A stretch of 60,634 nucleotides of DNA from an uncultured Eubacteriales bacterium (GTDB lineage Bacteria; Bacillota; Clostridia; TANB77; CAG-508): the NCBI GenBank assembly GCA_949288185.1, contig CASEIZ010000042.1:1-60634 (forward strand). Direction: 5' to 3'. The stretch's first letter is position 1, and the number at the start of each line of letters is the position of its first letter. The notes below the pieces were generated by a model, which was not told where the DNA came from, did not search any database, and saw only the letters and a program-made list of their open reading frames with translations. Positions 17,403 through 26,093 of the stretch are shown here, piece by piece. A program made the position numbers and the translations under genes.

Positions 17403-18206
17403 ATGGATATAAAAAGAATTACGTCTGGCTTATTAGGATTTCCATTAGTATTACTAGTATTGATTATTGGAAATGTTTTTGTAGTAGATGTTGCACTAGC
17501 AATTATTGCCATATTAGCAATGGATGAATATTTTAATGCAATTTCAAAAATTGCAAAACCAGTAAGATGGATAGGATACTTAAGCTGTGTTAGTATTGTA
17601 TTAATTCATGTCATACCAGAGCCTTATTTATTACATACAGCAATTTTAGCTATTCCTACATTACTATTAATATTATTTATTCAAGTCATTATAACAGAGA
17701 TGAAAACCAATTTTAAAGATGTAGCTTATACACTTTTTGGTATCTTATATGTTGTGATGTTACTTATGTTCTTTGCTAAAATCAATGGAATGGAAAATGG
17801 AAATATTCTTATTTGGTATGTCATATTTGCCGCATGGGGAACAGATATATTTGCCTATTTTATTGGAAAATATTTTGGAAAACATAAATTTAGTAAAATT
17901 AGTCCAAACAAGTCAATAGAAGGTTGCATAGCAGGAACAATTGGTGGAATACTAATCATGCTAATATATACATATGTAGCAAATACTTTCTGGGGAATGG
18001 GATATTCATATGTTGCAATAGGAATTATTGGACTTGTACTAAGTATTATTGGCCAAATAGGTGATTTTGCAGCTTCTAGTATAAAAAGATATGTAGATAT
18101 AAAAGATTATAGCAATTTAATTCCAGGACATGGTGGAATGTTAGATAGAATTGATAGTTTGATATTTTTAGCACCTTTTGCCTATGTATTATTTATGTTT
18201 ATATAG
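17403..18206 (+). CDS. cdsA: Phosphatidate cytidylyltransferase
   Basis: Integral-membrane enzyme that makes CDP-diacylglycerol for phospholipid synthesis. The product has 267 residues with about eight membrane segments. It carries the family signature near the C-terminus (SIKRYVDIKDYSNLIPGHGG followed by MLDRIDSL). ATG 17403 follows AAGAGGAG. A cluster of family-C hairpins separates it from rseP; no dxr gene lies between them here. Confidence 0.96.
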   Translation: MDIKRITSGLLGFPLVLLVLIIGNVFVVDVALAIIAILAMDEYFNAISKIAKPVRWIGYLSCVSIVLIHVIPEPYLLHTAILAIPTLLLILFIQVIITEMKTNFKDVAYTLFGILYVVMLLMFFAKINGMENGNILIWYVIFAAWGTDIFAYFIGKYFGKHKFSKISPNKSIEGCIAGTIGGILIMLIYTYVANTFWGMGYSYVAIGIIGLVLSIIGQIGDFAASSIKRYVDIKDYSNLIPGHGGMLDRIDSLIFLAPFAYVLFMFI

Positions 18207-18316
18207 AAAATGTCCCATTGGGGACGTTTCTGTTTGGGACATTTTGTCTCATTGAGATCGTTTGTTGATGCGACATTTTGTCTCATTGAGTTCGTTTGTT
18301 GATGCGACATTTTAGA
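18207..18316. repeat. Family C hairpin plus two 34-bp tandem units
   Basis: First a terminator-like hairpin, AAAATGTCCC/GGGACATTTT (18207-18216 with 18236-18245). Then two direct 34-bp units (18245-18278 and 18279-18312) of the form TGTCTCATTGAG.TCGTTTG..GATGCGACATTT. The units are imperfect palindromes related to the hairpins at 11043 and 19597. Confidence 0.75.
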
Positions 18317-18346
18317 TAAATTTATATTGGTACGAGGAGGAAGAAT

Positions 18347-19598
18347 TTGATAACATTTATTATATCTGCTTTAAAAATTATCATATTATTAGGTTTTTTA
18401 ATCTTAATACATGAACTTGGTCACTTTATAGTGGCCAAACTTTGTAAAGTAAAAGTAAATGAATTTTCCATTGGTTTTGGACCAGGAATCTGGAGTAAAC
18501 AAGGAAAAGAAACAAAACATTCATTAAGAGCAATTCCATTGCGGTGGATATGTTAGTATGGAAGGAGAAGATGAAGCTTCAGAAGATGATAGGTCATTTT
18601 CTAAGGCAAGTATTCCAAAAAGAATTGCAATATGTGCCGCAGGAGCCATTGTGAATATTATATTTGCTGTGGTGGTTTATTTTATCGTTTTGGCAACATC
18701 AGGTGTGTATATCTCAAATGTTGTAGATTCTACAATTCCTGAATATGCAGCAGAACAAGCAGGAATTCAAAGCGGAGATAAGATTGTAGAATTAAATGGA
18801 GAAAAAGTAGATAATAAATATGACTTAGATGATATTATGGAAAATGCTACTGGAGAAGATATTCTTGTAAAGGTGGAAAGAAATGGAGAAACGTTAGAAT
18901 TTAACATAAAGCCTACAGAAGTGCAATCAAAAGTTACAGGAATGTATTTAGACGATAAATGTCAAGTCATTATGGTGAAAAAGGGAAGTAGTAGTGAAAA
19001 ACAAGGTATACAAGCAAATGATGTAATCACCAAAATTAATAATGTAGAAACCAACGGGGATACCAATAAAATCATAGAAGCATTACAACAAGATGAAACA
19101 GAAACGATTTCTTTAACGATTCAAAGAGGAAATGGAGAAATCAATATAGAATTTACACCAGATTATGTTTCTACCTATTATTTAGGTGTTAATATGAAAA
19201 TGGCACCAGATACATTTTTAAATAGATGCTATTATGGTGTTATTGAAACCAAAAATTTTATATTTTCAATTGTAGATAATGTAAAACAATTATTTACAGG
19301 AAATGTAGGTATAGACCAAATGACAGGACCAATTGGAATAGGAGAAATGGTTTCTCAAACAAATGGATTTAGAGAATTCATCCATTTAATGGCTTTGATA
19401 TCTATTTCTTTAGGAGTAACCAACTTATTACCAATACCAGCATTAGATGGAGGAAAAATATTAATTTTAATTATAGAAGCAATTAGAAGAAAACCAATGA
19501 AACCAGAGAATGAAATTAATATACAATTGTTAGGGTTTTCGATATTAATAGCCTTAGCTATTTATGTTTCATATAATGATATATTACGATTACTTTAA
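18347..19598 (+). pseudogene. rseP: Site-2 protease RseP (M50), broken by a one-base insertion
   Basis: Membrane zinc protease for regulated intramembrane proteolysis. TTG 18347 opens with LILIHELGHF (HExxH zinc motif). After codon 65 the frame reads RWIC-stop, while skipping C18542 gives GGYVSMEGEDEASEDD, the family sequence, in the frame running to 19598. That frame has one or two PDZ domains (AGIQSGDKIVELNGEKV), and PALDGGK supplies the third zinc ligand. Whole length would be 416 residues. The break is either real loss or an assembly error, which is quite possible because everything else is intact. Confidence 0.85.
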
Positions 19599-19692
19599 TG
19601 TCGCATAGAGTTCGTTTGTCTGTCGCATAGAGTTCGTTTGTCTATGCGACATTTTTTGTCTCATTGACATCGTTTGTCTATGCGACATTTTT
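19597..19692. repeat. Cluster of family C hairpins after rseP
   Basis: A partial unit (TGTCGCATAGAGTTCGTTTG) is followed by a complete hairpin of the same sequence as at 11043, then a TGTCTCATTGACATCG variant ending TCTATGCGACATTTT. The T tracts make it a likely terminator. The arrangement suggests serial duplication. Confidence 0.75.
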
Positions 19693-19719
19693 GATAATAT
19701 AGAAAAAAAGAAAAAACGA

Positions 19720-19748
19720 TTGACTAAAAAAAATGCGAATGATATAAT
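19720..19748 (+). promoter_or_regulatory. Promoter of the dockerin-glucosaminidase gene
   Basis: TTGACT (19720-19725), a 17-bp spacer and TATAAT (19743-19748), about 75 bp before the start codon. Confidence 0.75.
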
Positions 19749-19824
19749 GATAATGTCAAAAATTATACAAAATTGTAAAAAGATACTAATATAGATAAAC
19801 GAAAGAATTTAAAGGAGAGAAACC

Positions 19825-21324
19825 ATGAAAAAAGTAAGAATAATAAAATTTATTTCAATCGTATTAATTTTAACAATACTCGCATATACTTTATTAGTAT
19901 TGTTTGATAATAATAAAACATATGCAGTCTCACAATGGATTAGTTCAGATATAGATGGAATTGATGAATCATTATACCCAGGATTTAAAGAAAAAATAAA
20001 AAGTTTACAAGCTCAATATCCGAATTGGACATTTAAAGTATTATATACAGACTTAAATTGGTCAGATGTCATTTCAAATGAATATGTAGGACATAATTCA
20101 GGACCTAGAAATATGATACAAGCAACAACCAATTATCAAGGACAATGGATTTGCCCAATTTGTTCATATAAAAATAGTTCATGGAGATGTGCATCACAAG
20201 TAGCAATTGAATATATGATGGATCCAAGAAATTCATTAAATTCATCAGATATTTTTCAATTTGAAGAATTGACAATTAATGGTTGTGATATAAATGCAAT
20301 CAATTCAATGATAAGTGGTACATTTTTACAAGGACATGCTAATGAAATCGCAAACTCAGCAAATGCTACACAGATAAATCCATATTATATAATTGCAAGA
20401 TTAATTCAAGAACAAGGAAGAAATGGTTCTGCAACATCTTCTGGAGCAAGTGGATATTATAACCCATTTAATATAGGTGCAACAGGAAATTCCGATGCAG
20501 AAGAAATTGAAAATGCAATTAATTATGCAAAAAAACAAGGATGGAATACATTAGAAAAAGCAATTACTGGAGGAATTAACTTTATAGCAAATGACTATAT
20601 TAAACAAGGACAAAATACCTTATATTTCCAAAAATTTGATGTTGAAAATCAATATAATGGATTATATTGGCATCAATATATGCAAAACTTAATGGCAGCA
20701 CAAAGCGAAGGAAATACTTTAAGAAAAACATATTTAGATATAAACTCAATTAGTTCAAAACATACATTTATTATACCTTTATATAAAAATATGCCAAGAA
20801 CAGCATGTAGCAGACCAGACGGAAGTGCTGATGCTACAGTATCAGGAGATATTGTAAAAGTCAATGCAAATGGTGGATTAAATATGAGAAATGCACCAAA
20901 TGGTTCTGTGATAGGAGCAGTATCTAGTGGAGAGATTGTTACAAGAATCGAAAAGGCAACATCAAAAGTAGCAGGAACTTATTGGGATAAAATAAGAAGA
21001 GCAAATGGTGAAGAAGGATATGTTGCTAGACAAACATATGATAATGAGGCAGAATATAAATTATATTTGTTACCATTAGGAGATGATGGAAGTAATACTG
21101 GAGATACAGGAAATGCAGATAATGGTAATACAACAACTGCAAAAAAAGGTGATGTGACAGGTGATAATAAATTAGATTCAATGGATATGTACCAATTAAT
21201 TCAATATATTTTAGGTAATATATCTTGGGAACAAGATGTAAAAGAAATTGCAGATATGAATAATGATAATCTTATAGATTCAATGGATATGTATTTATTG
21301 ATACAAAAAATAATAAATGAGTAG
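19825..21324 (+). CDS. Exported GH73-type glucosaminidase with SH3 and dockerin domains
   Basis: Predicted peptidoglycan hydrolase of 499 residues. There is a signal peptide (about 1-36), a glucosaminidase domain (about 50-330) with likely catalytic Glu in ARLIQEQGRNG and the motif YYNPFNIGA, and a bacterial SH3 domain (about 340-415; GGLNMRNAPNG). The C-terminal type-I dockerin (about 438-499) has two calcium-loop repeats, GDVTGDNKLDSMDMY and ADMNNDNLIDSMDMY. Dockerins bind cohesins, so the enzyme is probably tethered. ATG 19825 follows AAAGGAG. Confidence 0.9.
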   Translation: MKKVRIIKFISIVLILTILAYTLLVLFDNNKTYAVSQWISSDIDGIDESLYPGFKEKIKSLQAQYPNWTFKVLYTDLNWSDVISNEYVGHNSGPRNMIQATTNYQGQWICPICSYKNSSWRCASQVAIEYMMDPRNSLNSSDIFQFEELTINGCDINAINSMISGTFLQGHANEIANSANATQINPYYIIARLIQEQGRNGSATSSGASGYYNPFNIGATGNSDAEEIENAINYAKKQGWNTLEKAITGGINFIANDYIKQGQNTLYFQKFDVENQYNGLYWHQYMQNLMAAQSEGNTLRKTYLDINSISSKHTFIIPLYKNMPRTACSRPDGSADATVSGDIVKVNANGGLNMRNAPNGSVIGAVSSGEIVTRIEKATSKVAGTYWDKIRRANGEEGYVARQTYDNEAEYKLYLLPLGDDGSNTGDTGNADNGNTTTAKKGDVTGDNKLDSMDMYQLIQYILGNISWEQDVKEIADMNNDNLIDSMDMYLLIQKIINE

Positions 21325-21336
21325 GAGTTAGCACAG

Positions 21337-22899
21337 ATGAGTATAAAAAAAATAATTTTATCAATAATATTCTTTTTAGGAATTATACTAATTAGCAATT
21401 ATGCGAAAGCTACAACAATTAGTATAAATCCTACAAATCCAAAGGTAGGAGATACAGTTACAGTTACAGTTACAGTTCCTAATGTACATACTTCAACGGT
21501 TACTGCAAACGTAACAGGGATAGTATCAGGAACAATTAAAGTAGTAGGAGGAGATATGGCTGGGAATCCTTCAACATATTCAAATTCAGCAAGCTATTAT
21601 TGTTCACAAGAAGGAACAATTAACGTTGCCATTACTTCAGACTCATCTGCAGTATTAAATGGAAATTATGTTGATGTAGGGGCATCAACAAGTGTAAGAG
21701 TAAGTGCGGATAGTAGTTCAGGTGGTTCTTCATCAGGAAATTCCTCATCAGGAGGTTCATCCTCATCAGGCAGTTCTTCATCAGGAGGAAGTGCAACATC
21801 AAATGACAAAACTACTCCAACGCCAGAAAAAGAATCAAGCAATGCAAATTTAAGTAATTTAGGAATTAGACCAAATGATTTTTCAGGATTTACTCCAGGA
21901 ACAACTACATACAATGTTACAGTTCCAGAAGACGTAGAAAGTGTAGAAGTATATGCAACAGCACAGGATTCAAATGCAACTATATCAGGAACAGGAAATA
22001 AAACACTTGAATATGGAGAAAATGCTTTAAATGTTGTGGTTACAGCAGAAGATGGAACCACAAAAACATATACAATTAATGTAACAAGAGAGGGAGAAGA
22101 AGCAACAGAAGAAACGACAGAAGTCGTTAATGGATTATCTAGCATAACAATTGGTGATTTAGAATTAAGCCCTTCTTTTAAAACAGATGTATATGAATAT
22201 ACAGTAAAATATATTGGAGAAGATACATCATTAGATATACAGGCGGTTGCTACAGACCCTAGTTATACAGTAGAAATAGTAGGAAATGAAGAATTAAAAG
22301 AAGGAGAAAATACCATTACAATTTTGGTTACTGATAGTGAAGGAAATAATGTAGCAACATATCAGTTAACAGTTGATAAATCACTTGTAGATGAAGAAGC
22401 TTTAGCAAGAGAAGAAGCAGAAAGAAAACAACAAGAACAAAGAAGAATGTTTATGATAGCAGGAGGAATCATAGCTGTTATACTTATTATAGTTATCATT
22501 ATTGTAATAAAACGTAGAAGAAATAGAGCATATGCGGAAGAATTCTCAGGAGTTCCATTTGCAGGAATCAATGATGAGGATGAATATGATAATAATTATG
22601 ATGATTATGGCAATTATGACAATGATAATCAATTTGATAATTATCATGATGAAAATGTAAATGGACAAAGTGACTTCTTGCAAGAAAATTATGATAATCA
22701 AACATTATCAACAGAAGAAACGAATAAAGAAAATAATCAAGAAATGACTAGTGGATTAGCATTCGAAGATGGTGAAGAAAAAAGAGAAAAAGAAAAAGCC
22801 AAAAGAGATTTCTTAGAGGGATATAATTCTGATTACACTGATGAATATGAAGAAGATAAGCCACGAAGGAGCAGAAAAAAAGGAAAAAGATTTAAATAA
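21337..22899 (+). CDS. Membrane-anchored surface protein with Ig-like and cadherin-like domains
   Basis: The product has 520 residues: signal peptide (1-25), a beta domain (about 26-125; NPTNPKVGDTVTVTVTVPNV), a Ser/Gly linker (about 130-158), and two cadherin-like beta-sandwich domains (about 165-252 and 260-352). A single membrane helix (about 367-391) follows, then an Asp/Asn/Glu-rich cytoplasmic tail with a basic end. It starts 12 bp after the dockerin gene. The first domain is where a cohesin-like partner might be, but I cannot identify it as a cohesin. Confidence 0.8.
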   Translation: MSIKKIILSIIFFLGIILISNYAKATTISINPTNPKVGDTVTVTVTVPNVHTSTVTANVTGIVSGTIKVVGGDMAGNPSTYSNSASYYCSQEGTINVAITSDSSAVLNGNYVDVGASTSVRVSADSSSGGSSSGNSSSGGSSSSGSSSSGGSATSNDKTTPTPEKESSNANLSNLGIRPNDFSGFTPGTTTYNVTVPEDVESVEVYATAQDSNATISGTGNKTLEYGENALNVVVTAEDGTTKTYTINVTREGEEATEETTEVVNGLSSITIGDLELSPSFKTDVYEYTVKYIGEDTSLDIQAVATDPSYTVEIVGNEELKEGENTITILVTDSEGNNVATYQLTVDKSLVDEEALAREEAERKQQEQRRMFMIAGGIIAVILIIVIIIVIKRRRNRAYAEEFSGVPFAGINDEDEYDNNYDDYGNYDNDNQFDNYHDENVNGQSDFLQENYDNQTLSTEETNKENNQEMTSGLAFEDGEEKREKEKAKRDFLEGYNSDYTDEYEEDKPRRSRKKGKRFK

Positions 22900-22908
22900 A
22901 AAGATAAT

Positions 22909-22955
22909 AGAAAATACCCTATTTACGTTAAAGTAAAGGGTGTTTTCTATTTTTC
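22909..22955 (+). terminator. Terminator after the surface-protein gene
   Basis: GAAAATACCCT..TTTAC pairs with GTAAAGGGTGTTTTC and a T-rich tract follows. Confidence 0.75.
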
Positions 22956-23045
22956 TACATAAAAGAGGTGTTTACAGATAATAAAAATATACTTATACGA
23001 GCAATAATGTCTAGCTAAAATTCATACAGAAGTCATATAAATACA

Positions 23046-23075
23046 TTGAAAAAAACAAATAGGATGTGGTATAAT
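23046..23075 (+). promoter_or_regulatory. Promoter overlapping the annotated start of the second glucosaminidase
   Basis: TTGAAA (23046-23051), an 18-bp spacer and TATAAT (23070-23075). The -10 box overlaps ATG 23074, so if this promoter is used translation must start downstream. Confidence 0.55.
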
Positions 23076-24168
23076 GAAAAACATGAATAGAGAAAACATA
23101 AAAGAAGTAATGAATAATTTAATAAGAAATATTAGAAACGGAATAGAGCACATTCCTAAAAAAGTAAAGATAATTAGTGTAGTAATAGTAATTCTGATTT
23201 TTGTTTGCTGTCTAATTTTTGTATGGATTATGGAAAGCCAAAAACAAAAATATGTAGAATATAATGGAGAAAACTTGAAAGAAAGTAAATATCCAGGATA
23301 TAAAGAATTAATAGACAAACTACAAGAAGAACATCCAAATTGGACATTTACACTATTCTATACAAAATTAGACTGGGAAGAAGTAATCGCAAATGAAGGT
23401 CATAAAGACAATACAGAATATCCAACAAATTTAATTCCGGATTCTTCAGAATATCCAGAGGATTGGAAATGCGAAATAGACAAAGATAGAACTTTTGATA
23501 ATGGAACATGGTTATGTGCTTCTGATAAGGCAATCAAATATCAAATGGATCCTAGAAATATATTAAATGATGAAAATATATTCCAATTTGCAGAATTGAA
23601 ATATGTAGAAGGTGCACAGACAGAAGAAGGAATTTATGAAATAACAGAAGGTTCTTTTTTAGAAGGAGATAGTATATCAGAAGCATTGATACAAGCAGGA
23701 AAAAATGCCAATTTAGATCCATATTTTATAGCATCCAGATTAATTCAAGAACAGGGAAGAAATGGAACTGTATTGTCTAGAGGTTGTGAGTATAACAATA
23801 CAATTGTGTATAATCCATTTAATATCAATGCCAAAGGAAATTCACAAGAAGAAATTATTGAAAATGCAGCGCAATATGCATATGAACAAGGATGGGATAG
23901 CTTAGAAAAAGCATTAATCGGTGGAATAGAATTCTTAAAAGAAGGATATATTAATGTGGGACAAAATACTTTATATTTACAAAAGTTTGATGTGGTTAAT
24001 CAAGATGAAAGTTTGTATACCCATCAATATATGCAAAATTTATTAGCTCCACAATCAGAGGCAAGTAACATGAAGGAAATTTATGAAGCTTCTAATACTG
24101 TAGATGCAGCATTAAACTTTATTATTCCTTTATATGAAAATATGCCAGAAGAAGTATCTGAGAGATAA
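23074..24168 (+). CDS. Membrane-anchored GH73-type glucosaminidase
   Basis: Paralogue of 19825-21324 without SH3 or dockerin domains, up to 364 residues. It has an N-terminal membrane helix (about residues 32-52) and then the hydrolase domain with ASRLIQEQGRNG and VYNPFNINAKGN. ATG 23074 lacks a good ribosome-binding site and lies on a -10 box, so ATG 23083 or the ATG near 23110 may be the true start. It probably cleaves cell-wall glycan at the membrane surface. Confidence 0.85.
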   Translation: MKNMNRENIKEVMNNLIRNIRNGIEHIPKKVKIISVVIVILIFVCCLIFVWIMESQKQKYVEYNGENLKESKYPGYKELIDKLQEEHPNWTFTLFYTKLDWEEVIANEGHKDNTEYPTNLIPDSSEYPEDWKCEIDKDRTFDNGTWLCASDKAIKYQMDPRNILNDENIFQFAELKYVEGAQTEEGIYEITEGSFLEGDSISEALIQAGKNANLDPYFIASRLIQEQGRNGTVLSRGCEYNNTIVYNPFNINAKGNSQEEIIENAAQYAYEQGWDSLEKALIGGIEFLKEGYINVGQNTLYLQKFDVVNQDESLYTHQYMQNLLAPQSEASNMKEIYEASNTVDAALNFIIPLYENMPEEVSER

Positions 24169-24185
24169 TTAAAAACAAAAATATT

Positions 24186-24238
24186 GTACAGGAGGAATTG
24201 ACATTATACAAAATATGCGATAAAATTTATCCTGTACA
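24186..24238 (+). promoter_or_regulatory. tRNA promoter flanked by an inverted repeat
   Basis: TTGACA (24198-24203), a 17-bp spacer and TAAAAT (24221-24226). The promoter lies between TGTACAGGA (24186-24194) and TCCTGTACA (24230-24238), a perfect 9-bp inverted repeat that could be an operator or a fold near the 5' end. Confidence 0.7.
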
Positions 24239-24246
24239 TTTAATAT

Positions 24247-24322
24247 GCCACTATAGCTCAGTTGGTAGAGCAACGGATTCGTAACCCGTAGGTCAGCAGT
24301 TCGATTCTGCTTAGTGGCTCCA
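24247..24322 (+). tRNA. tRNA-Thr (anticodon CGU), with encoded CCA
   Basis: A 76-nt cloverleaf: acceptor GCCACTA/TAGTGGC, D arm AGCTCAGTTGGTAGAGC, anticodon loop TTCGTAA giving CGU, T arm CAGCAGTTCGATTCTGCTT, discriminator T and encoded CCA. The anticodon stem is ACGGA/CCCGT, with an A-C mismatch at the pair closing the loop. It reads ACG codons. Its 3' end is the attachment site of the mobile element that follows. Confidence 0.93.
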
Positions 24323-24323
24323 A
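24307..24323. repeat. attL of the mobile element
   Basis: CTGCTTAGTGGCTCCAA spans the 3' acceptor side of tRNA-Thr and the encoded CCA plus one A. An identical copy lies at 37590-37606. Confidence 0.9.
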
Positions 24324-24489
24324 GAGATTTTTAAGAAAATCAGAGCTTTTACTTGAGAGAGTGAGAATTGCTTGATTTTTTTGATTTTTGTGAAAAATTC
24401 TTAGAAACTGTAAGTGTGAATTGATTTAAGCTTAGAGCGAAGACTCTTTCAATCTCTCTCATTATTTTTTAAAATTTTTCAAAATTCAT

Positions 24490-24537
24490 AAAAAAGACTT
24501 CAAAAAGACTTCAAAACAAATTTTTTGAAGTCTTTTT
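24490..24537. terminator. Bidirectional terminator between the tRNA and the integrase
   Basis: AAAAAGACTTCAAAA pairs with TTTTTTGAAGTCTTTTT, with A and T tracts on both sides. An extra copy of AAGACTTCAAAA lies in the loop. It separates the convergent tRNA and integrase transcripts. The rest of 24324-24544 shows no gene. Confidence 0.75.
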
Positions 24538-24544
24538 AGCTTCT

Positions 24545-25810
24545 TTATCGCTCGTTCCAATCGTTTGCGACGATTTTTGATGTTGGAAAATAAATAATAT
24601 TTGAACGTGATTTTTTGTTATTTTCTAAAATTTCTTGTTCTTCATTATCATCTGTTAATTTATCTTTAAATACTCCTATTTTGTCATAGTATTTGGAAAC
24701 TTCTTTAGTGGATTTTGCTTTTACTTCGTCAAATATTGTTACATAAGTTTTAAGTGTTACAGATACATCAGAATGTCCCATCAATTTAGAAAGAATAATA
24801 GGTTCAATACCTGCTTCAATATTTCTTGTTGCATAAGTGTGTCGTAAGGCATGTGTGGCCATATTTTTTTGATAAATACCTAAATTAATAAGTCTTGTTT
24901 TTAACTGACTATTAGAAGAGGGCTCACGTACTATATCGCCTTTTGAATTTACAAACAATAAATGATTTTTATGAGTTTTAGCAATTTCCATTTGTTCTTT
25001 TAGATAGGGCAATATATTATCTGGTATTGGAAGAATACGAGTACCAGCTTCAGTTTTAGTATTTTCGTTAATAATTGGCTGTTCATTTCTATCTAAGATA
25101 ACTGTTTTATGTATATATATTTGTTTTTTATCTAAATCAATATCTTCTAAGCTTAAAGCATTTGCTTCTCCAATTCTTAATCCCATATACATTTGCAGTA
25201 AAGAGGCGTTTTTATATGGATAATCTTTTAAAGAGCTTTCTTCTATGTATTTTGTAAATATCTTTTGTTGCTCTATTGTTAATCCAATAATTTTTTTTGT
25301 TGCTTTAGTACAACGGGGCTTAACTTTACTATCGATTGGAAATTCGTCAATGATGCCTTTCCTAAAAGCATATTCAAGTCCTAGTTTAATTTCACTATAA
25401 AATTTATCGAAAGTGTTTTTAGCATATTCTTTGGAGAGTTCTATAAAAAGTTCTTGATAATCTTCTTCTGTTAAATCTTTTACATTTTTATAAGCAATAT
25501 CTGACTTTGCTATTCTTTTAAACAATCTTTGAATTCTATTGTAGTGAGAATCTCCTATCAATCCTGCTTTATCTCTACGATTTAGATTATACTTAAGTAA
25601 TTCTAAAAATTGAATTCCGTTTTTGACAATATAATTAACATTATTGTATTTATATAGTAATTTTTCTGCATTGTCATACACTTCGGATTTTGTTTTTCCA
25701 TAAACAGTTTGGCGAGGTTCACCCTCTTTAACAGTTACTTTTAAACTATATCTTTTATTTTTCTTGTCATAAAAAGGTTTATTATTTCTTATATTATTTT
25801 TATTTATTAT
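24545..25810 (-). CDS. int: Tyrosine recombinase (integrase), probable non-ATG start
   Basis: Site-specific recombinase for excision and integration at tRNA-Thr. Catalytic residues are visible: Arg in MGLRIGEANAL, HALRH, the His in LMGHSDVSVT and Tyr in TLKTY. The first ordinary start (GTG 25681) would remove half of the arm-binding N-terminal domain. The open frame continues upstream (PFYDKKNKRYSLKVTVKEGE) to the end of the preceding gene, where the only start-like codons are ATA (25810 or 25807), 8-10 nt after GAAAGGA. I take 25810; the length is about 421 residues. Confidence 0.85.
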   Translation of the reverse strand: MINKNNIRNNKPFYDKKNKRYSLKVTVKEGEPRQTVYGKTKSEVYDNAEKLLYKYNNVNYIVKNGIQFLELLKYNLNRRDKAGLIGDSHYNRIQRLFKRIAKSDIAYKNVKDLTEEDYQELFIELSKEYAKNTFDKFYSEIKLGLEYAFRKGIIDEFPIDSKVKPRCTKATKKIIGLTIEQQKIFTKYIEESSLKDYPYKNASLLQMYMGLRIGEANALSLEDIDLDKKQIYIHKTVILDRNEQPIINENTKTEAGTRILPIPDNILPYLKEQMEIAKTHKNHLLFVNSKGDIVREPSSNSQLKTRLINLGIYQKNMATHALRHTYATRNIEAGIEPIILSKLMGHSDVSVTLKTYVTIFDEVKAKSTKEVSKYYDKIGVFKDKLTDDNEEQEILENNKKSRSNIIYFPTSKIVANDWNER

Positions 25811-26093
25811 TTATTTCTGTCCTTTCAATGTTTTCATGTTTTTCCATTTTCCAAATAAGATAAGCAAGAAGAGTAACTGTTTTTTGTTTTCCAATGTTTA
25901 CAGAAGGAAAGTTTTTATCTTTAAAAAGCTTATTAGTTAAATTTAAACCCATTTTTAAATCTTTTGCGACATCTGATACAGTTAAATTAATAAAAGGATC
26001 TTTTAAGTGTTTTAAAGCTTCAATTATCATTTGTTCTTTTAGAGTTTTTTCTTTAGTATCAATTACTTTTTCTTGTATATTTATATTATTCAT
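25800..26093 (-). CDS. Small DNA-binding protein, excisionase-like
   Basis: The product has 97 residues with a central helix-turn-helix-like stretch (INLTVSDVAKDLKMGLNLTNKLF) and a basic wing (NIGKQKTVTLLAYLIW). The position directly upstream of the integrase is typical of Xis-type directionality factors, but I cannot assign a family with certainty. ATG 26093 follows GAGGT and overlaps the previous stop by 8 nt; its own stop overlaps the putative ATA start of the integrase. Confidence 0.65.
   Translation of the reverse strand: MNNINIQEKVIDTKEKTLKEQMIIEALKHLKDPFINLTVSDVAKDLKMGLNLTNKLFKDKNFPSVNIGKQKTVTLLAYLIWKMEKHENIERTEINNK

Noticed and set aside
18245..18312. Tandem 34-bp units as a CRISPR array
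   Set aside because: Only two units, contiguous without spacers, no cas genes, and each unit matches the dispersed hairpin family C. No CRISPR array is seen anywhere in the window.
21715..21800. Repetitive TCATCAGGAGG-like DNA as a microsatellite or mobile repeat
   Set aside because: It encodes the Ser/Gly linker of the surface protein in frame; simple codon repetition explains it.
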